NCBI GenBank assembly: GCA_934320895.1
Contig: CAKRFY010000006.1
Location: 1-64,000 of the forward strand
Direction: 5' to 3'
DNA: 64,000 nucleotides
DNA from: an uncultured Lachnospiraceae bacterium
GTDB taxonomy: Bacteria > Bacillota > Clostridia > Lachnospirales > Lachnospiraceae
The notes under the pieces are model-generated. The model saw nothing but the letters and a program-made list of their open reading frames with translations, made no database searches and was not told where the DNA came from. Position 1 is the stretch's first letter, and every line of letters starts with the position of its first letter. Below, piece by piece: positions 15,376-24,050 of the stretch. Made by a program: the position numbers and the translations under genes.

Positions 15376-15591
15376 ATGGCAAAAGGATTAACCAGATGTA
15401 ATGTGTGTGGAAAGACAGTAGAGCAGGTATTTGAAAATCAGATGCTTATTAGCATCCATAATCGTATCGGTTATGGCAGTAAACATGATGGAAGTATGCT
15501 TGATTTAGATATTTGTCCAGATTGTTTTGACAAACTGATTGATGGCTTTGCAGGGAAGTGTGCAATCAATCCAATTAAAGAGAATTTTTAG
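15376..15591 (+). CDS. Small zinc-ribbon protein
   Basis: 71 residues from the ATG at 15376 (AAAGGAAG upstream). Two Cys knuckles about 45 residues apart (TRCNVCGKTVEQ and DICPDCFDKL) make one zinc site. Such phage ribbons often bind nucleic acids or an RNA polymerase; nothing here tells which. Confidence 0.6.
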   Translation: MAKGLTRCNVCGKTVEQVFENQMLISIHNRIGYGSKHDGSMLDLDICPDCFDKLIDGFAGKCAINPIKENF

Positions 15592-15609
15592 AATACGGAG
15601 GGATTTGAA

Positions 15610-15957
15610 ATGTTAGGTACAGTCAAATGGTTCAATGTAGTACGTGGTTTTGGGTTCATTATTGGCGATGATGGAAACGAGTATTTTTTCCATTACAGCA
15701 ATATTGAAGGAGAAGGGTTCAAAAAAGTACATGAAAACGAGTATGTAGAGTTTGAGCCAAGTAAAAACGAAAAAGGTTTTATTGCCTTAAATGTACAAAA
15801 ACATGAATGGAAAGTAGAAGATGATCCTAGATGTCAGATTGCTATGAAAATTATGAATGAATTTGGAATAAAAATACCAATGTTGCAATGGGTTGAAATG
15901 GATATAGAAGAATTGGAACAGTATTATGACAGCTTGAAATATCCATGTGGATGTTAA
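15610..15957 (+). CDS. Cold-shock-domain protein with C-terminal extension
   Basis: 115 residues. Residues 1-66 are a cold-shock domain with both RNA-binding motifs (GTVKWFNVVRGFGFI and EYFFHYSNI). The host type is 65-70 residues; here about 50 extra residues (DDPRCQIAMKIMNEF and onward, ending CGC) follow. CSD proteins bind single-stranded RNA or DNA and melt structure. It sits among genes separated by strongly structured spacers, which makes an RNA-chaperone role attractive. CGGAGG precedes the ATG. Confidence 0.85.
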   Translation: MLGTVKWFNVVRGFGFIIGDDGNEYFFHYSNIEGEGFKKVHENEYVEFEPSKNEKGFIALNVQKHEWKVEDDPRCQIAMKIMNEFGIKIPMLQWVEMDIEELEQYYDSLKYPCGC

Positions 15958-16265
15958 TAACGTAAAAAGTATTTTTCTAACAGAGAATATTATAAATAGA
16001 CAGAGATATTTGTTGCAGTAAGACTAAGCAACCGACTATTGAAGCGAATAGTTACAATCGTTGTACGGAACGGACTCGTTGATGATACTGCTAAACATAT
16101 ATCAGTGAAGATACTGATTACATAATTTGAACGGAATCACAATACCATTGAAGATAATGGTTATACATATTGGACGGATAGACAGGCATATTACCTATTA
16201 TTGGTGGTGTGCCTACATTAAATTAGAATTGGAGGTAATGAACTATTTACAAAGGAACTAATAAG
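15958..16265 (+). other. Structured intergenic spacer
   Basis: 308 bp without a convincing gene. Visible stems: ACTATT/AATAGT near 16035, GCAGTA (16016 region) with TACTGC (16095 region), ACCATT/AATGGT near 16150, and ATTACCT (16190-16196) with AGGTAAT (16233-16239). The last hides the GGAGG ribosome site of the next gene. Confidence 0.5.
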
Positions 16266-16436
16266 ATGAATATGTACATAGTCAGATCATTAGCAATGAC
16301 AAATTGGCTATGCAATAACGGATTTAAAATTTTAAAAGTTGAGGATTCGGAAAAGGATGATAAGTTAAAAGTTTTCTTCTTTGAGGATTCGCCAGCACTT
16401 CACAATATGATGATGAAATATAGAAAGAGAGTGTGA
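16266..16436 (+). CDS. DUF5659-like small protein
   Basis: 56 residues from the ATG at 16266. The pattern (MYIVRSLAMTNWLCNNGFKI, then KVFFFEDSPALHN) resembles the DUF5659 group of phage proteins. The best ribosome site, GGAGG at 16231, is nine bases from an in-frame ATT at 16245, which would add seven residues (YKGTNK); AAAGGA may serve the ATG. It ends three bases into the longer frame of the helicase gene. Function unknown. Confidence 0.55.
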   Translation: MNMYIVRSLAMTNWLCNNGFKILKVEDSEKDDKLKVFFFEDSPALHNMMMKYRKRV

Positions 16437-16441
16437 AGAGT

Positions 16442-18430
16442 ATGGCAAAAAGCAAGCAGAATAAAGGAAAGACTAAATTAACATGGGATGATTTTGAAAC
16501 ATATCTTCCTGAGTATGGATTTGATGAAAAGCAAATGCAATTTTTTAAAGACACATTTGAGATAATCACAACTAATCGAGATACAGACAAAGTTACTTGT
16601 TTTGCTAATAGATGCGGCATAGGAAAATCAACATTTATTCATACATTTATGCACTGCTGCATTGGAGATAGTTTTTATGGTGGACGGCATAGACCTCAAG
16701 GATTATTAGTTATAACGGATTCAATTAAGAGATTAGAGGAGCTGTCTAGCACCAATAAGGACAGAATAGAAGCAGAAAAGTATTGGGGAGAAATTTTCAA
16801 GGAATGGGGCATTGAATATCATTACAAGGAATTTGAAAAAAGTGTCATTGTACTGAGATCGGATGAACCATTTAAAGAGCAACTTATCAAGCAACATTAT
16901 AAGCCAATAGTTCTACTTTCTACACAGCGTTATTTTATGTTGGGAGATAATATCAGAGAACAACTTTTCTCATTCACTTATAATGGAGAAACACTAAAAA
17001 GAGATATTGTTATCTTTGATGAAAGCCCGCAATTTTCAGAAACTGTCACAATCGACAGCGATAACTTGTCCAGAATCGAGGCGGCATTATATAAAGGGCT
17101 GTCCGATGAAGTTAAGGACAAGGAGTTTGTCATAAGAGAGTATAAGGCATTTAAGGATAGACTGCTTGAACAGATGGACGAGAAGGAAAAACTACTGAAG
17201 GATTCTAATGTTACTATATATTGGAAAGATACACGATATTCCAGTATAACACCGAATGATGATTTGCTTTTTTCGGTATTACAGGACAATATAGAATCCT
17301 TGACAAAACAGTATAATTGCATATGGAAAGATATGCAATGCTTAAAAGAGATTGCTAAGAATGGAGCAATATTTAATTCTGTAAAGAAAAAATATGGAAA
17401 CTATGAACGCTCATTTGTGCTGGTCGTAGATAATAGGAATCATTTCTTTTTGGGACAAGATAAGAAGTTTTTTGTATTTGATGCTACAGCAGATATTGAT
17501 CCGAGATATGACCTTGATTATGTGGAAATTGTAACAGGAGAAAAATATAATAAACCTTTGAATATGTTAATAACAAATGTTCAGATTTCCACTAGCAAAA
17601 ATGTTATGTGTAAAGGAAATAAAAGAGCAATCACAACCTCAAATACCATCATTAAATACTTGAAAAATAAATTGAAACATGGGATAGGAAAGCAACGAGA
17701 AATTTTGATAGTAGTATATAGTGATTTGTTAAGACGATTTCAAAAAGAGTTTGACAATGTAGGTTATTTTGGAAACCTTAAAGGATTCAATGATTTCAAG
17801 GATTTATACAGAATGGCACACATTGGAATGAACAGATTTCCTAACATGGCATATTTCTTTATATATTGCGGTTGTCATATGGAAACATATAGACAACTTA
17901 TGGATATGTCAGAAGAAGAATCACTAGATTTCTTTAGTACACTGAGTAAAAATCATAATAAAGAATACGAAAGTATTATAACATCCGTCATGCTTAGATG
18001 TATGTTGGCTGATTTTGAACAAAATATATTTAGATTGGCAATCAGAAATTATAGCAATACGGAAAATGTTCATATCTGGACTTTCTACAATTCTAATGAT
18101 TCGCTTTATAGTGAATTATCTTCTATGATCGAGAAAAGATATAAGCCCTATGGAACAATATTTGAATATGAAGATACTCCCGAAGAGTTACAGATTGAGA
18201 AGATTAAAGATAGAAAACCACCAGAAGGAAAGAAAATGACAAATGCACAAAAGATTATAGAGTGGTGTGATAAACAAGAATCTGGAAAAGTATTTAAGTT
18301 AAATGAGTTATTACAAGATACAGGAATGAATAATGATTCGTTTAAAAGTACCAGAAAAGATAATCAGACAATAAAAAAATTATTTGATGATATGAAAACT
18401 GATAAAAGAGGTTATTACATGATTGTATAA
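16442..18430 (+). CDS. SF2-like helicase/ATPase of phage replication type
   Basis: 662 residues. Walker A variant NRCGIGKST (K62) has Asn in place of the first Ala/Gly. Walker B is IVIFDESPQFS (D193, E194), a DESP box instead of DEAD/DEAH. The C-terminal 70 residues look like a winged helix (IIEWCDKQESGKVFKLNELL, then QDTGMNNDSFKSTRK), as in phage primase-helicases. No primase or polymerase motif seen. It probably unwinds DNA or RNA for the element's replication. A GTG at 16433 is an alternative start. Confidence 0.7.
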   Translation: MAKSKQNKGKTKLTWDDFETYLPEYGFDEKQMQFFKDTFEIITTNRDTDKVTCFANRCGIGKSTFIHTFMHCCIGDSFYGGRHRPQGLLVITDSIKRLEELSSTNKDRIEAEKYWGEIFKEWGIEYHYKEFEKSVIVLRSDEPFKEQLIKQHYKPIVLLSTQRYFMLGDNIREQLFSFTYNGETLKRDIVIFDESPQFSETVTIDSDNLSRIEAALYKGLSDEVKDKEFVIREYKAFKDRLLEQMDEKEKLLKDSNVTIYWKDTRYSSITPNDDLLFSVLQDNIESLTKQYNCIWKDMQCLKEIAKNGAIFNSVKKKYGNYERSFVLVVDNRNHFFLGQDKKFFVFDATADIDPRYDLDYVEIVTGEKYNKPLNMLITNVQISTSKNVMCKGNKRAITTSNTIIKYLKNKLKHGIGKQREILIVVYSDLLRRFQKEFDNVGYFGNLKGFNDFKDLYRMAHIGMNRFPNMAYFFIYCGCHMETYRQLMDMSEEESLDFFSTLSKNHNKEYESIITSVMLRCMLADFEQNIFRLAIRNYSNTENVHIWTFYNSNDSLYSELSSMIEKRYKPYGTIFEYEDTPEELQIEKIKDRKPPEGKKMTNAQKIIEWCDKQESGKVFKLNELLQDTGMNNDSFKSTRKDNQTIKKLFDDMKTDKRGYYMIV

Positions 18431-18589
18431 ATTTTTAGGGGGGATTCTCTAATATATTATATTAGGAAAACCCACCCAAAATAGAATAAAAATAATCATA
18501 CGAGATTCAATGATTTTGTGTAGTGACGCAAGGAACGGAACAAATATCATTTGTGGCTGCCACGCAGACACCCATTAAGGAGATAAGAC
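18431..18589 (+). other. Structured intergenic spacer
   Basis: A perfect hairpin CTAATATA-T-TATATTAG sits between GGGGGG and CCCACCC runs just after the helicase stop. A second hairpin ACAAAT/ATTTGT is near 18540-18553. CGGAACAAAT (18536-18545) is exactly complementary to ATTTGTTCCG (18958-18967) beyond the next gene. Confidence 0.55.
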
Positions 18590-18934
18590 ATGGATAGAAG
18601 TTATAAATTAAAGATGGAAGATAAATTGAATACAAATACTCTTACAAAAGAGTACATATTAAATTGCATAGCAAAGCATGAGAAGAAAATCAATGACCTT
18701 GCTTATAAGGAAAAACAGTATAGAGCATCCAATTACAATAATCATAAGTTGGAACTGAATAAGCTGACTGAATACAGACAACCTTTTGTTGATGTTCTTA
18801 TGAAGGAATACAGAATGTCATTGGATGATATTAAAACTGCATTGCAGAGTGTGAAGGATAAAAATATTCCTACTAATGCAGTATGTGACCAGATAAGAGG
18901 GATTATCACTAATGGATGTTATTTTCTTGAATAG
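18590..18934 (+). CDS. Hypothetical helical protein
   Basis: 114 residues, basic and largely helical (YILNCIAKHEKKINDLAYKE). AAGGAG lies 9 bases upstream. It is flanked on both sides by structured spacers with 10-nt complementarity to each other. No family recognised. Confidence 0.55.
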   Translation: MDRSYKLKMEDKLNTNTLTKEYILNCIAKHEKKINDLAYKEKQYRASNYNNHKLELNKLTEYRQPFVDVLMKEYRMSLDDIKTALQSVKDKNIPTNAVCDQIRGIITNGCYFLE

Positions 18935-19126
18935 TGGGTGCTTTACAGCACAAAAAGATTTGTTCCGCTATGGCTACACAAATCTTTCAACGAGAGAATA
19001 TATCTAATAGATACTTAATTTGAGCGTACCTTGTGTGGTTCAAAATATGAATTAAACTGATTATTCTTTTCGATAAAGAGAGAGTATGTCGGCTGCCTGT
19101 CGGCATCCGAAATAAGCACTCACTAT
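18931..19126 (+). ncRNA. Candidate structured RNA closed by a 13-bp stem
   Basis: ATAGTGGGTGCTT (18931-18943) pairs with AAGCACTCACTAT (19114-19126): 13 bp with one G-U. Enclosed are a perfect 10-bp stem AAAGATTTGT (18954-18963)/ACAAATCTTT (18978-18987), TATCT-AAT-AGATA, a TTTGA/TCAAA stem and CGG-TGCC/GGCA-CCG. The 5' strand starts inside the stop region of the previous gene. This multi-branched layout is hard to get by chance. It matches no RNA class I can name. Confidence 0.55.
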
Positions 19127-19178
19127 TTATCTGAATAATAAGTTTACAATTTTTCACTTGATGGAAGGAGAATTATAT

Positions 19179-19505
19179 ATGAGTAAAGTAATTACAGAGA
19201 AAAAATATTACAGAGTAGGTGAAACATTTTCCAATACAGATAAAGATTACAACGGATTATTGGATGTTCCTTTTGGTATATGGATTACAACACATAGCTT
19301 TGAAGTAATAAGTTCTATGAAATGGGAAAAAGCATATAAACTATGCACTCCGATTGATGGGAAAATTATTGATGAAAGTGTTAAAAACTGCTGTATTTTT
19401 GTCTATTTAGATGGTGCTAATTATGATAAAGAAGAATATAGGCAAGTTACATGGGATGAACTTATGAAAGAGTGTACACCTGTAGAAGTAATTGTGTGTG
19501 AGTAA
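19179..19505 (+). CDS. Hypothetical protein
   Basis: 108 residues from the ATG at 19179 (GAAGGAG upstream). Alpha/beta composition with GLLDVPFGIWITTHSFEVIS and an acidic end (VTWDELMKECTPVEV). No family recognised. Confidence 0.5.
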   Translation: MSKVITEKKYYRVGETFSNTDKDYNGLLDVPFGIWITTHSFEVISSMKWEKAYKLCTPIDGKIIDESVKNCCIFVYLDGANYDKEEYRQVTWDELMKECTPVEVIVCE

Positions 19506-19520
19506 AGGAAAACAGATATT

Positions 19521-19682
19521 ATGATGACAATAGAAAAAGCATATGAAAAATTTTATAAATTATTGGAAAAGATTGACAATTCAGATATTCCATCAAGTGA
19601 GCAGTATGAACTGTATCAAGATATGGAATCTGAAATTGGACAGAAAAAGCAACAAGCGTATGTGGATATGCATGAGTATTGA
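19521..19682 (+). CDS. 53-residue helical protein
   Basis: MMTIEKAYEKFYKLLEKIDN and onward; acidic and helical, fits between the neighbouring genes with short gaps (15 and 21 bp). AAAGGA is upstream. Function unknown. Confidence 0.45.
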   Translation: MMTIEKAYEKFYKLLEKIDNSDIPSSEQYELYQDMESEIGQKKQQAYVDMHEY

Positions 19683-19703
19683 TGAGTAAAGGAGATTTTA
19701 ATA

Positions 19704-19973
19704 ATGGTATTTAAGGAAGGACAAGATGTATATTTTTTGAACAGAATCAAAAAGAAACATCATAACACCCATATGTGGGTTGTTGAACCTGCAATAGTAG
19801 TATCTGATAAAGGAAACAATCATAGAGTTGAGGTTAAAATTTCAGATCAGAATATTGTATCAATTCGTAGAAGAGTAATATTTGAAACTAAGGATAAGGA
19901 AAATGCAGAAGAAAAATGTGATTATTGGAATCATTGGAATAGATACCATAAGAGAAAACATAAGCATAAGTAG
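19704..19973 (+). CDS. Small basic hypothetical protein
   Basis: 89 residues. N-terminal beta-rich part (EGQDVYFLNRIKKKHHNTHM) and a very basic His/Lys/Arg tail. Its ribosome site and start (AAAGGAGATTTTAATAATGG) are identical to those of the clpX gene 300 bp downstream, suggesting recent duplication of that segment. Probably binds nucleic acid. Confidence 0.5.
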   Translation: MVFKEGQDVYFLNRIKKKHHNTHMWVVEPAIVVSDKGNNHRVEVKISDQNIVSIRRRVIFETKDKENAEEKCDYWNHWNRYHKRKHKHK

Positions 19974-20019
19974 GGATAATTGATAAGTACAATTTTCATA
20001 AATAAAGGAGATTTTAATA

Positions 20020-21243
20020 ATGGCAAATAAAAATAACGAATTTTGTTGTATGTGTGGAAGCAGAAAAGATGAGGTAGAAAAGCTGATTAGAGGTAAATAT
20101 GGTTACATCTGTGATAGCTGTATCAGTATTGCAAGTGAGTTACTCAACGATGAAGAAGAGGAGAATATCACAAATAATATGCAGTTGGCTACACCTTCAC
20201 AAATTAAAGCACATTTAGATCAATATGTTATTGGACAGGATGAAGCAAAAAAGACTTTAGCAGTTGCGGTCTACAATCACTATAAGAGATTGAAACAGAA
20301 TAAGAAATCTGATGTGGAAATTCAAAAATCCAACATCCTTATGATTGGTTCAACCGGGAGTGGTAAGACATATCTTGCACAGTCACTTGCAAAATTCTTA
20401 GGTGTTCCATTCGCTATTGCTGATGCTACTTGTTTAACTGAGGCTGGATATGTTGGCGAAGATGTAGAAACCATGTTAAGAACACTCTTACAGAATGCAA
20501 ATTATGACATTGAATCAGCACAGCGAGGAATTATCTATATTGACGAGATAGATAAGATTAGTCGTAAAGGCGAGAATATGTCAATCACAAGGGATGTATC
20601 TGGTGAGGGAGTACAACAGGCATTACTTAAAATCATTGAGGGTACTATTTCAGAAGTGCCAGTTACGGGCAGTAGAAAACATCCACAGGGAGAAACAGTT
20701 AAGATTGATACATCCAACATACTTTTCATTTGTGGTGGAGCTTTTGATGGTATTGATAAGATTATCGGCAAAGAAGAGACACATAATAGTATTGGATTTG
20801 GTGCAAATGTTTCCGATAAAAAGGAATTAGTTACCGACTTGTCAAAGGTTGAGCAGCACGATCTTGTAAAATATGGTCTTATGCCAGAGTTAATCGGTAG
20901 ACTTCCTATTATAACTGCACTCAATCCGTTATCAGAAGATGATTTGGTACATATTCTCACAGAGCCAAAGAATGCCATAACAAAGCAATACCAGGAGTTA
21001 TTGTCTATGGATGGTGTGAAGCTGGAATTTGAGGATGAAGCATTGAGAAAGATTGCGGAGATGGCTATTAAAAAGAAAACAGGTGCGAGAGGTCTTAGAA
21101 GTATTATTGAATCTGCTATGCAGAAAGTCATGTTTGATGTTCCTGATATGGCAAGTGCAAAGAAAGTTGTTGTAACTGCTGATTGCGTGGAAGGAAAAGC
21201 GGATGCACTTGTGTATGGTGCAAGGAATAAGAAAATTGCGTAA
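20020..21243 (+). CDS. clpX: ClpX-type AAA+ unfoldase
   Basis: 407 residues, near full length. N-terminal C4 zinc domain ([11 protein letters not shown], then YICDSCISI). AAA+ core with Walker A GSTGSGKT (K116), Walker B YIDEIDK (D175, E176), pore loop [11 protein letters not shown] loop (SRKHPQGE), sensor-2 GARGLRS and an NSIGFG segment resembling the ClpP-docking IGF loop. It should unfold tagged proteins, alone or with host ClpP. As an element-borne copy it may redirect host proteolysis or remodel phage complexes. It lies in a run of element genes just before ParB-type genes, so it is not the chromosomal clpX. Confidence 0.9.
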   Translation: MANKNNEFCCMCGSRKDEVEKLIRGKYGYICDSCISIASELLNDEEEENITNNMQLATPSQIKAHLDQYVIGQDEAKKTLAVAVYNHYKRLKQNKKSDVEIQKSNILMIGSTGSGKTYLAQSLAKFLGVPFAIADATCLTEAGYVGEDVETMLRTLLQNANYDIESAQRGIIYIDEIDKISRKGENMSITRDVSGEGVQQALLKIIEGTISEVPVTGSRKHPQGETVKIDTSNILFICGGAFDGIDKIIGKEETHNSIGFGANVSDKKELVTDLSKVEQHDLVKYGLMPELIGRLPIITALNPLSEDDLVHILTEPKNAITKQYQELLSMDGVKLEFEDEALRKIAEMAIKKKTGARGLRSIIESAMQKVMFDVPDMASAKKVVVTADCVEGKADALVYGARNKKIA

Positions 21244-21263
21244 ATGGAAGGAGACTACAAAAT

Positions 21264-22232
21264 ATGAATAATGAAGTAAGATGTAACAATGATTTGGAAC
21301 TTAAAGCAATAGAAAATAGGATAATTCGACTAAAAAATGAGACTGCACAAAATCTCATTAAACTTGGTAATGAATTGAACAGAGCAAAAGAAAAAGTACC
21401 ACATGGAGAGTGGGGAACATGGCTAAGAGATAAAGTGAATTTTTCACAAAGGACAGCAAATATTTATATGAGAATTGCAAAAGAATTTGGTTCAAATTCG
21501 CAAGCGATTTCCAATTTGGAAGTGACAAAATTAGGATTATTATTGGATGTGCCAGAAGATAAAAGAGCTAATTTTATTGCAGAACATAATGTAAAGGAAA
21601 TGTCAACAAGAGAATTAAAAGCTGCAATTAAAGGTGAATCTGATCATACCAAAACAGATAGCGTTATCGACTATGTAAGAGACTATGAAGATATTGAGAT
21701 AGATGTAGATTGTTTAAAACCATTACCACAACATGATAAATATTTCTTCAAAAGAACAGGCAAAGACTGGATTTCATTTTTAAATTCGGTTGATAAATAT
21801 GGTATATATGAGCCTATTATGATTGCAAGAGATAATACAATTATTTCTGGACATGAAAGAGTGAGAGCTTGTAAAGATTTAGGTATTAAAAAAATTCGTG
21901 CTTATTATGCTTGTCAAGAAAAGGCGTATAGAAAAGATTGTAAAACAGACGATGAATTGAAATTGAAGATGTTTATTTTGTCAAATTTTAGTCTACGAAG
22001 TATAGATGGGTATTATGCAATGTTTTGGATGGACACATTATTTGGTACATCTTATGGTGATGGTAGCGGAGATTTGACACATTATGTTACGGATGATGTT
22101 GTCAATAAGTTAAATCATAATAGGGATATTTTGAAAAAAATGAAAGAAGTGGTTGATAAGTGCCAATGTGGAGAAATAGCAGAAGCTGAAATGGATGTGG
22201 AAATAGCAAAATTGCATGAACAGTATGTGTAG
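21264..22232 (+). CDS. DUF3102 + ParB-like protein
   Basis: 322 residues. Residues 8-120 match the DUF3102 type (IRLKNETAQNLIKLGNELNR, then HGEWGTWLRDKVNFSQRTA). Residues 140-240 form a ParB/Srx-like domain with the ISGHERVRACKDLGI motif. The end is helical. ParB-fold proteins are DNA-binding or CTP-dependent clamps in partition, or nucleases in phages. Immediately follows clpX (20-bp gap) with GGAAGGAG. No ParA is seen; the tubulin-like GTPase upstream may be the motor. Confidence 0.75.
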   Translation: MNNEVRCNNDLELKAIENRIIRLKNETAQNLIKLGNELNRAKEKVPHGEWGTWLRDKVNFSQRTANIYMRIAKEFGSNSQAISNLEVTKLGLLLDVPEDKRANFIAEHNVKEMSTRELKAAIKGESDHTKTDSVIDYVRDYEDIEIDVDCLKPLPQHDKYFFKRTGKDWISFLNSVDKYGIYEPIMIARDNTIISGHERVRACKDLGIKKIRAYYACQEKAYRKDCKTDDELKLKMFILSNFSLRSIDGYYAMFWMDTLFGTSYGDGSGDLTHYVTDDVVNKLNHNRDILKKMKEVVDKCQCGEIAEAEMDVEIAKLHEQYV

Positions 22233-22242
22233 TAATAAAATG

Positions 22243-22379
22243 CTTCTGGACTAATTACAAATTTACAAGATCTTTCAACCCGACAGAATGTAGGTTTGAA
22301 AGAATCAATACACAGTGGTGTGCGCAAAATTTTTGCACTCACTAAACGAACCGCAACGATGGTCAATGAATATCAGAAG
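22243..22379 (+). other. Structured spacer sequestering a ribosome site
   Basis: CTTCTG (22243-22248) pairs with CAGAAG (22374-22379), which runs into the AAGGAG of the next gene. Enclosed: TCTTTCAA/TTGAAAGA around 22271-22303 and AGTG-GTGC/GCAC-CACT around 22314-22343. It shares ATCTTTCAAC and GCACTCACTA with the candidate RNA at 18931-19126. Confidence 0.5.
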
Positions 22380-22394
22380 GAGAATATATAATAT

Positions 22395-23093
22395 ATGGAT
22401 AAATTTACAATAACAACAGGAAACAAAGATACAGCCGAATTAAACAGACTTACAAGGGTGATTGCTTTACATGATATATGGAACAGACAGTATCACAGTA
22501 CAGTTAGCAGTATGTTTGAAAAGTACAAGAGCATAGATGAATGGTCACAGGATGAATTGATGAAGGTTGCCTTATGCGGTGTGAAGTATATAAAATGCGT
22601 TGCTGACATTGAGAGAGAAAACCAGAGATTGGATTCAAGCTACAATACACCATTTGCAGTCAAGGAGAATGGATTTAATCTGATAGATGCTCTATTCGGT
22701 ACTATTGGTCGTATCAAACTGAAAAATCTGATTAAGATATTCCCGATAGATAAAACCTATGATGGGGATAAATGGGGCTGTAAAGATTATTTCTTTACAA
22801 TGGATGTCCTGAAGGAGAAAGGTCTTGATAATGCAGTTGGTCGTGATGGTGTATTTGATTTGATGTGGGATTATGAGAACAGAGATTTGAGAGAATTTAC
22901 AGTATTCTATATGAGCTGTATGAGTGCTATGTATAAAAAGCAGACTGGTGTAGGTATGGCAGAAAAGTTTTGTGAAGATAATGGTATTGGGACATATACA
23001 ATGGACAGAGAAAATGGTCTGCTTATTGATAATCAGAGTGGAGAAATCGCAAAAATGAGCAATAAGCCTTCATTTATGCAGATTGTGAAGTAA
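22395..23093 (+). CDS. Hypothetical protein
   Basis: 232 residues, soluble and largely helical (HDIWNRQYHSTVSSMFEKYK, later YENRDLREFTVFYMSCMSAM). An AAGGAG 12 bases upstream may be masked by the spacer stem. No family recognised. Its stop codon directly precedes a broken ParB reading frame. Confidence 0.55.
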   Translation: MDKFTITTGNKDTAELNRLTRVIALHDIWNRQYHSTVSSMFEKYKSIDEWSQDELMKVALCGVKYIKCVADIERENQRLDSSYNTPFAVKENGFNLIDALFGTIGRIKLKNLIKIFPIDKTYDGDKWGCKDYFFTMDVLKEKGLDNAVGRDGVFDLMWDYENRDLREFTVFYMSCMSAMYKKQTGVGMAEKFCEDNGIGTYTMDRENGLLIDNQSGEIAKMSNKPSFMQIVK

Positions 23094-23897
23094 ATCTTAT
23101 GTCTCATTGAAACTAATATTCGTCAGCGTGGAATTGGAAATCCTAATCCTGTAAAACTTAGTAGATGTATTAAAGAACTTGAACGAATTTATGGAATACA
23201 AAATGGCAATAATCAATATGTTAGGGTTCCGAAAGTTTCGGAAGGCACTATATTATCTCAAGTGGATATTGCTAATATGATTGGTATTTCAGTAGATACT
23301 CTTAATAATTATAAAAAGCTTACAGAATTAATTCCTGAATTAGAGGATTTAGTAGAAACAGGAATCCTAGCACCTACTACTGCCCTCGCCTTGGTAAAAT
23401 ATATGTCACCATCTGAACAAGAAGAATTTGTAAAGTCTATGGATGTAACAAAGAAAATTACTAAAGGACAAGTTCAACAGTATATTGATAAGATTAAACA
23501 GCTTGAAACCAATAATCCTAAAGTCCAAGAGCTAGAATTGCAAATTTCTGAATTAAAAACAGAGAAAAATATGTTGGAACAAAAAGTCAAACTTAATCAG
23601 GAAGAATCTGATAAATATAACAAGTTAAAATCTGATATTGAATTTCTTACAAAACAGAAAACCGATTTAGGTCGTCAAATCGACTCTGCTACTGAATTGG
23701 CAGGTCTGACTGTAAGATTAAAGAAATTATTAGAGACAGTAGATAACAGTAAAATTCCAGAAAATGAAATATTTTCAGTTAATGAACTTAAGGAGTTCAA
23801 TATTAAGATGCTGAATAATAGTGGCATGGCAGATATTGTGGATTTTAAAGCATGGGTAGATAAGAAAAAAGCCAATGAAACGGGGATTTCTTATTGA
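23094..23897 (+). pseudogene. ParB-like protein lacking its N-terminal domain
   Basis: The open frame after the TAA at 23091 reads LIETNIRQRGIGNPNPVKLS, then the HTH (SQVDIANMIGISVDTLNNYK) and a long coiled coil. In mobile-element ParB-type proteins this LIETNIRQRG segment normally follows the GHxR ParB domain, which is absent here. An ATG at 23262 could give a 211-residue HTH plus coiled-coil protein, but it has no ribosome site. Most likely a 5'-truncated gene left by a recombination event. Confidence 0.6.
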
Positions 23898-24050
23898 CAG
23901 CTAAGCGGTCTATACAAAGGGTTAAATTGCTAAAAATGGCATCAAATTTAAGAGGTAATATCAAAGACAGTAAATTGCAGGGTTGGTGTGTTAATGTTGC
24001 TTTATGGTTGGTCAGATGTGATTTATTCATAATGATAGAGGTGTAAAAGC

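Noticed and set aside
16010..16140. tRNA or tRNA-like gene in the structured spacer
   Set aside because: No acceptor stem with CCA context, no TTCGA-type T loop and no anticodon arm of proper size. No tRNA was found anywhere in the window.
20535..21131. 198-residue minus-strand frame inside clpX
   Set aside because: Antisense shadow of a clear AAA+ gene; no ribosome site and Ser/Ile-rich composition typical of antisense frames.
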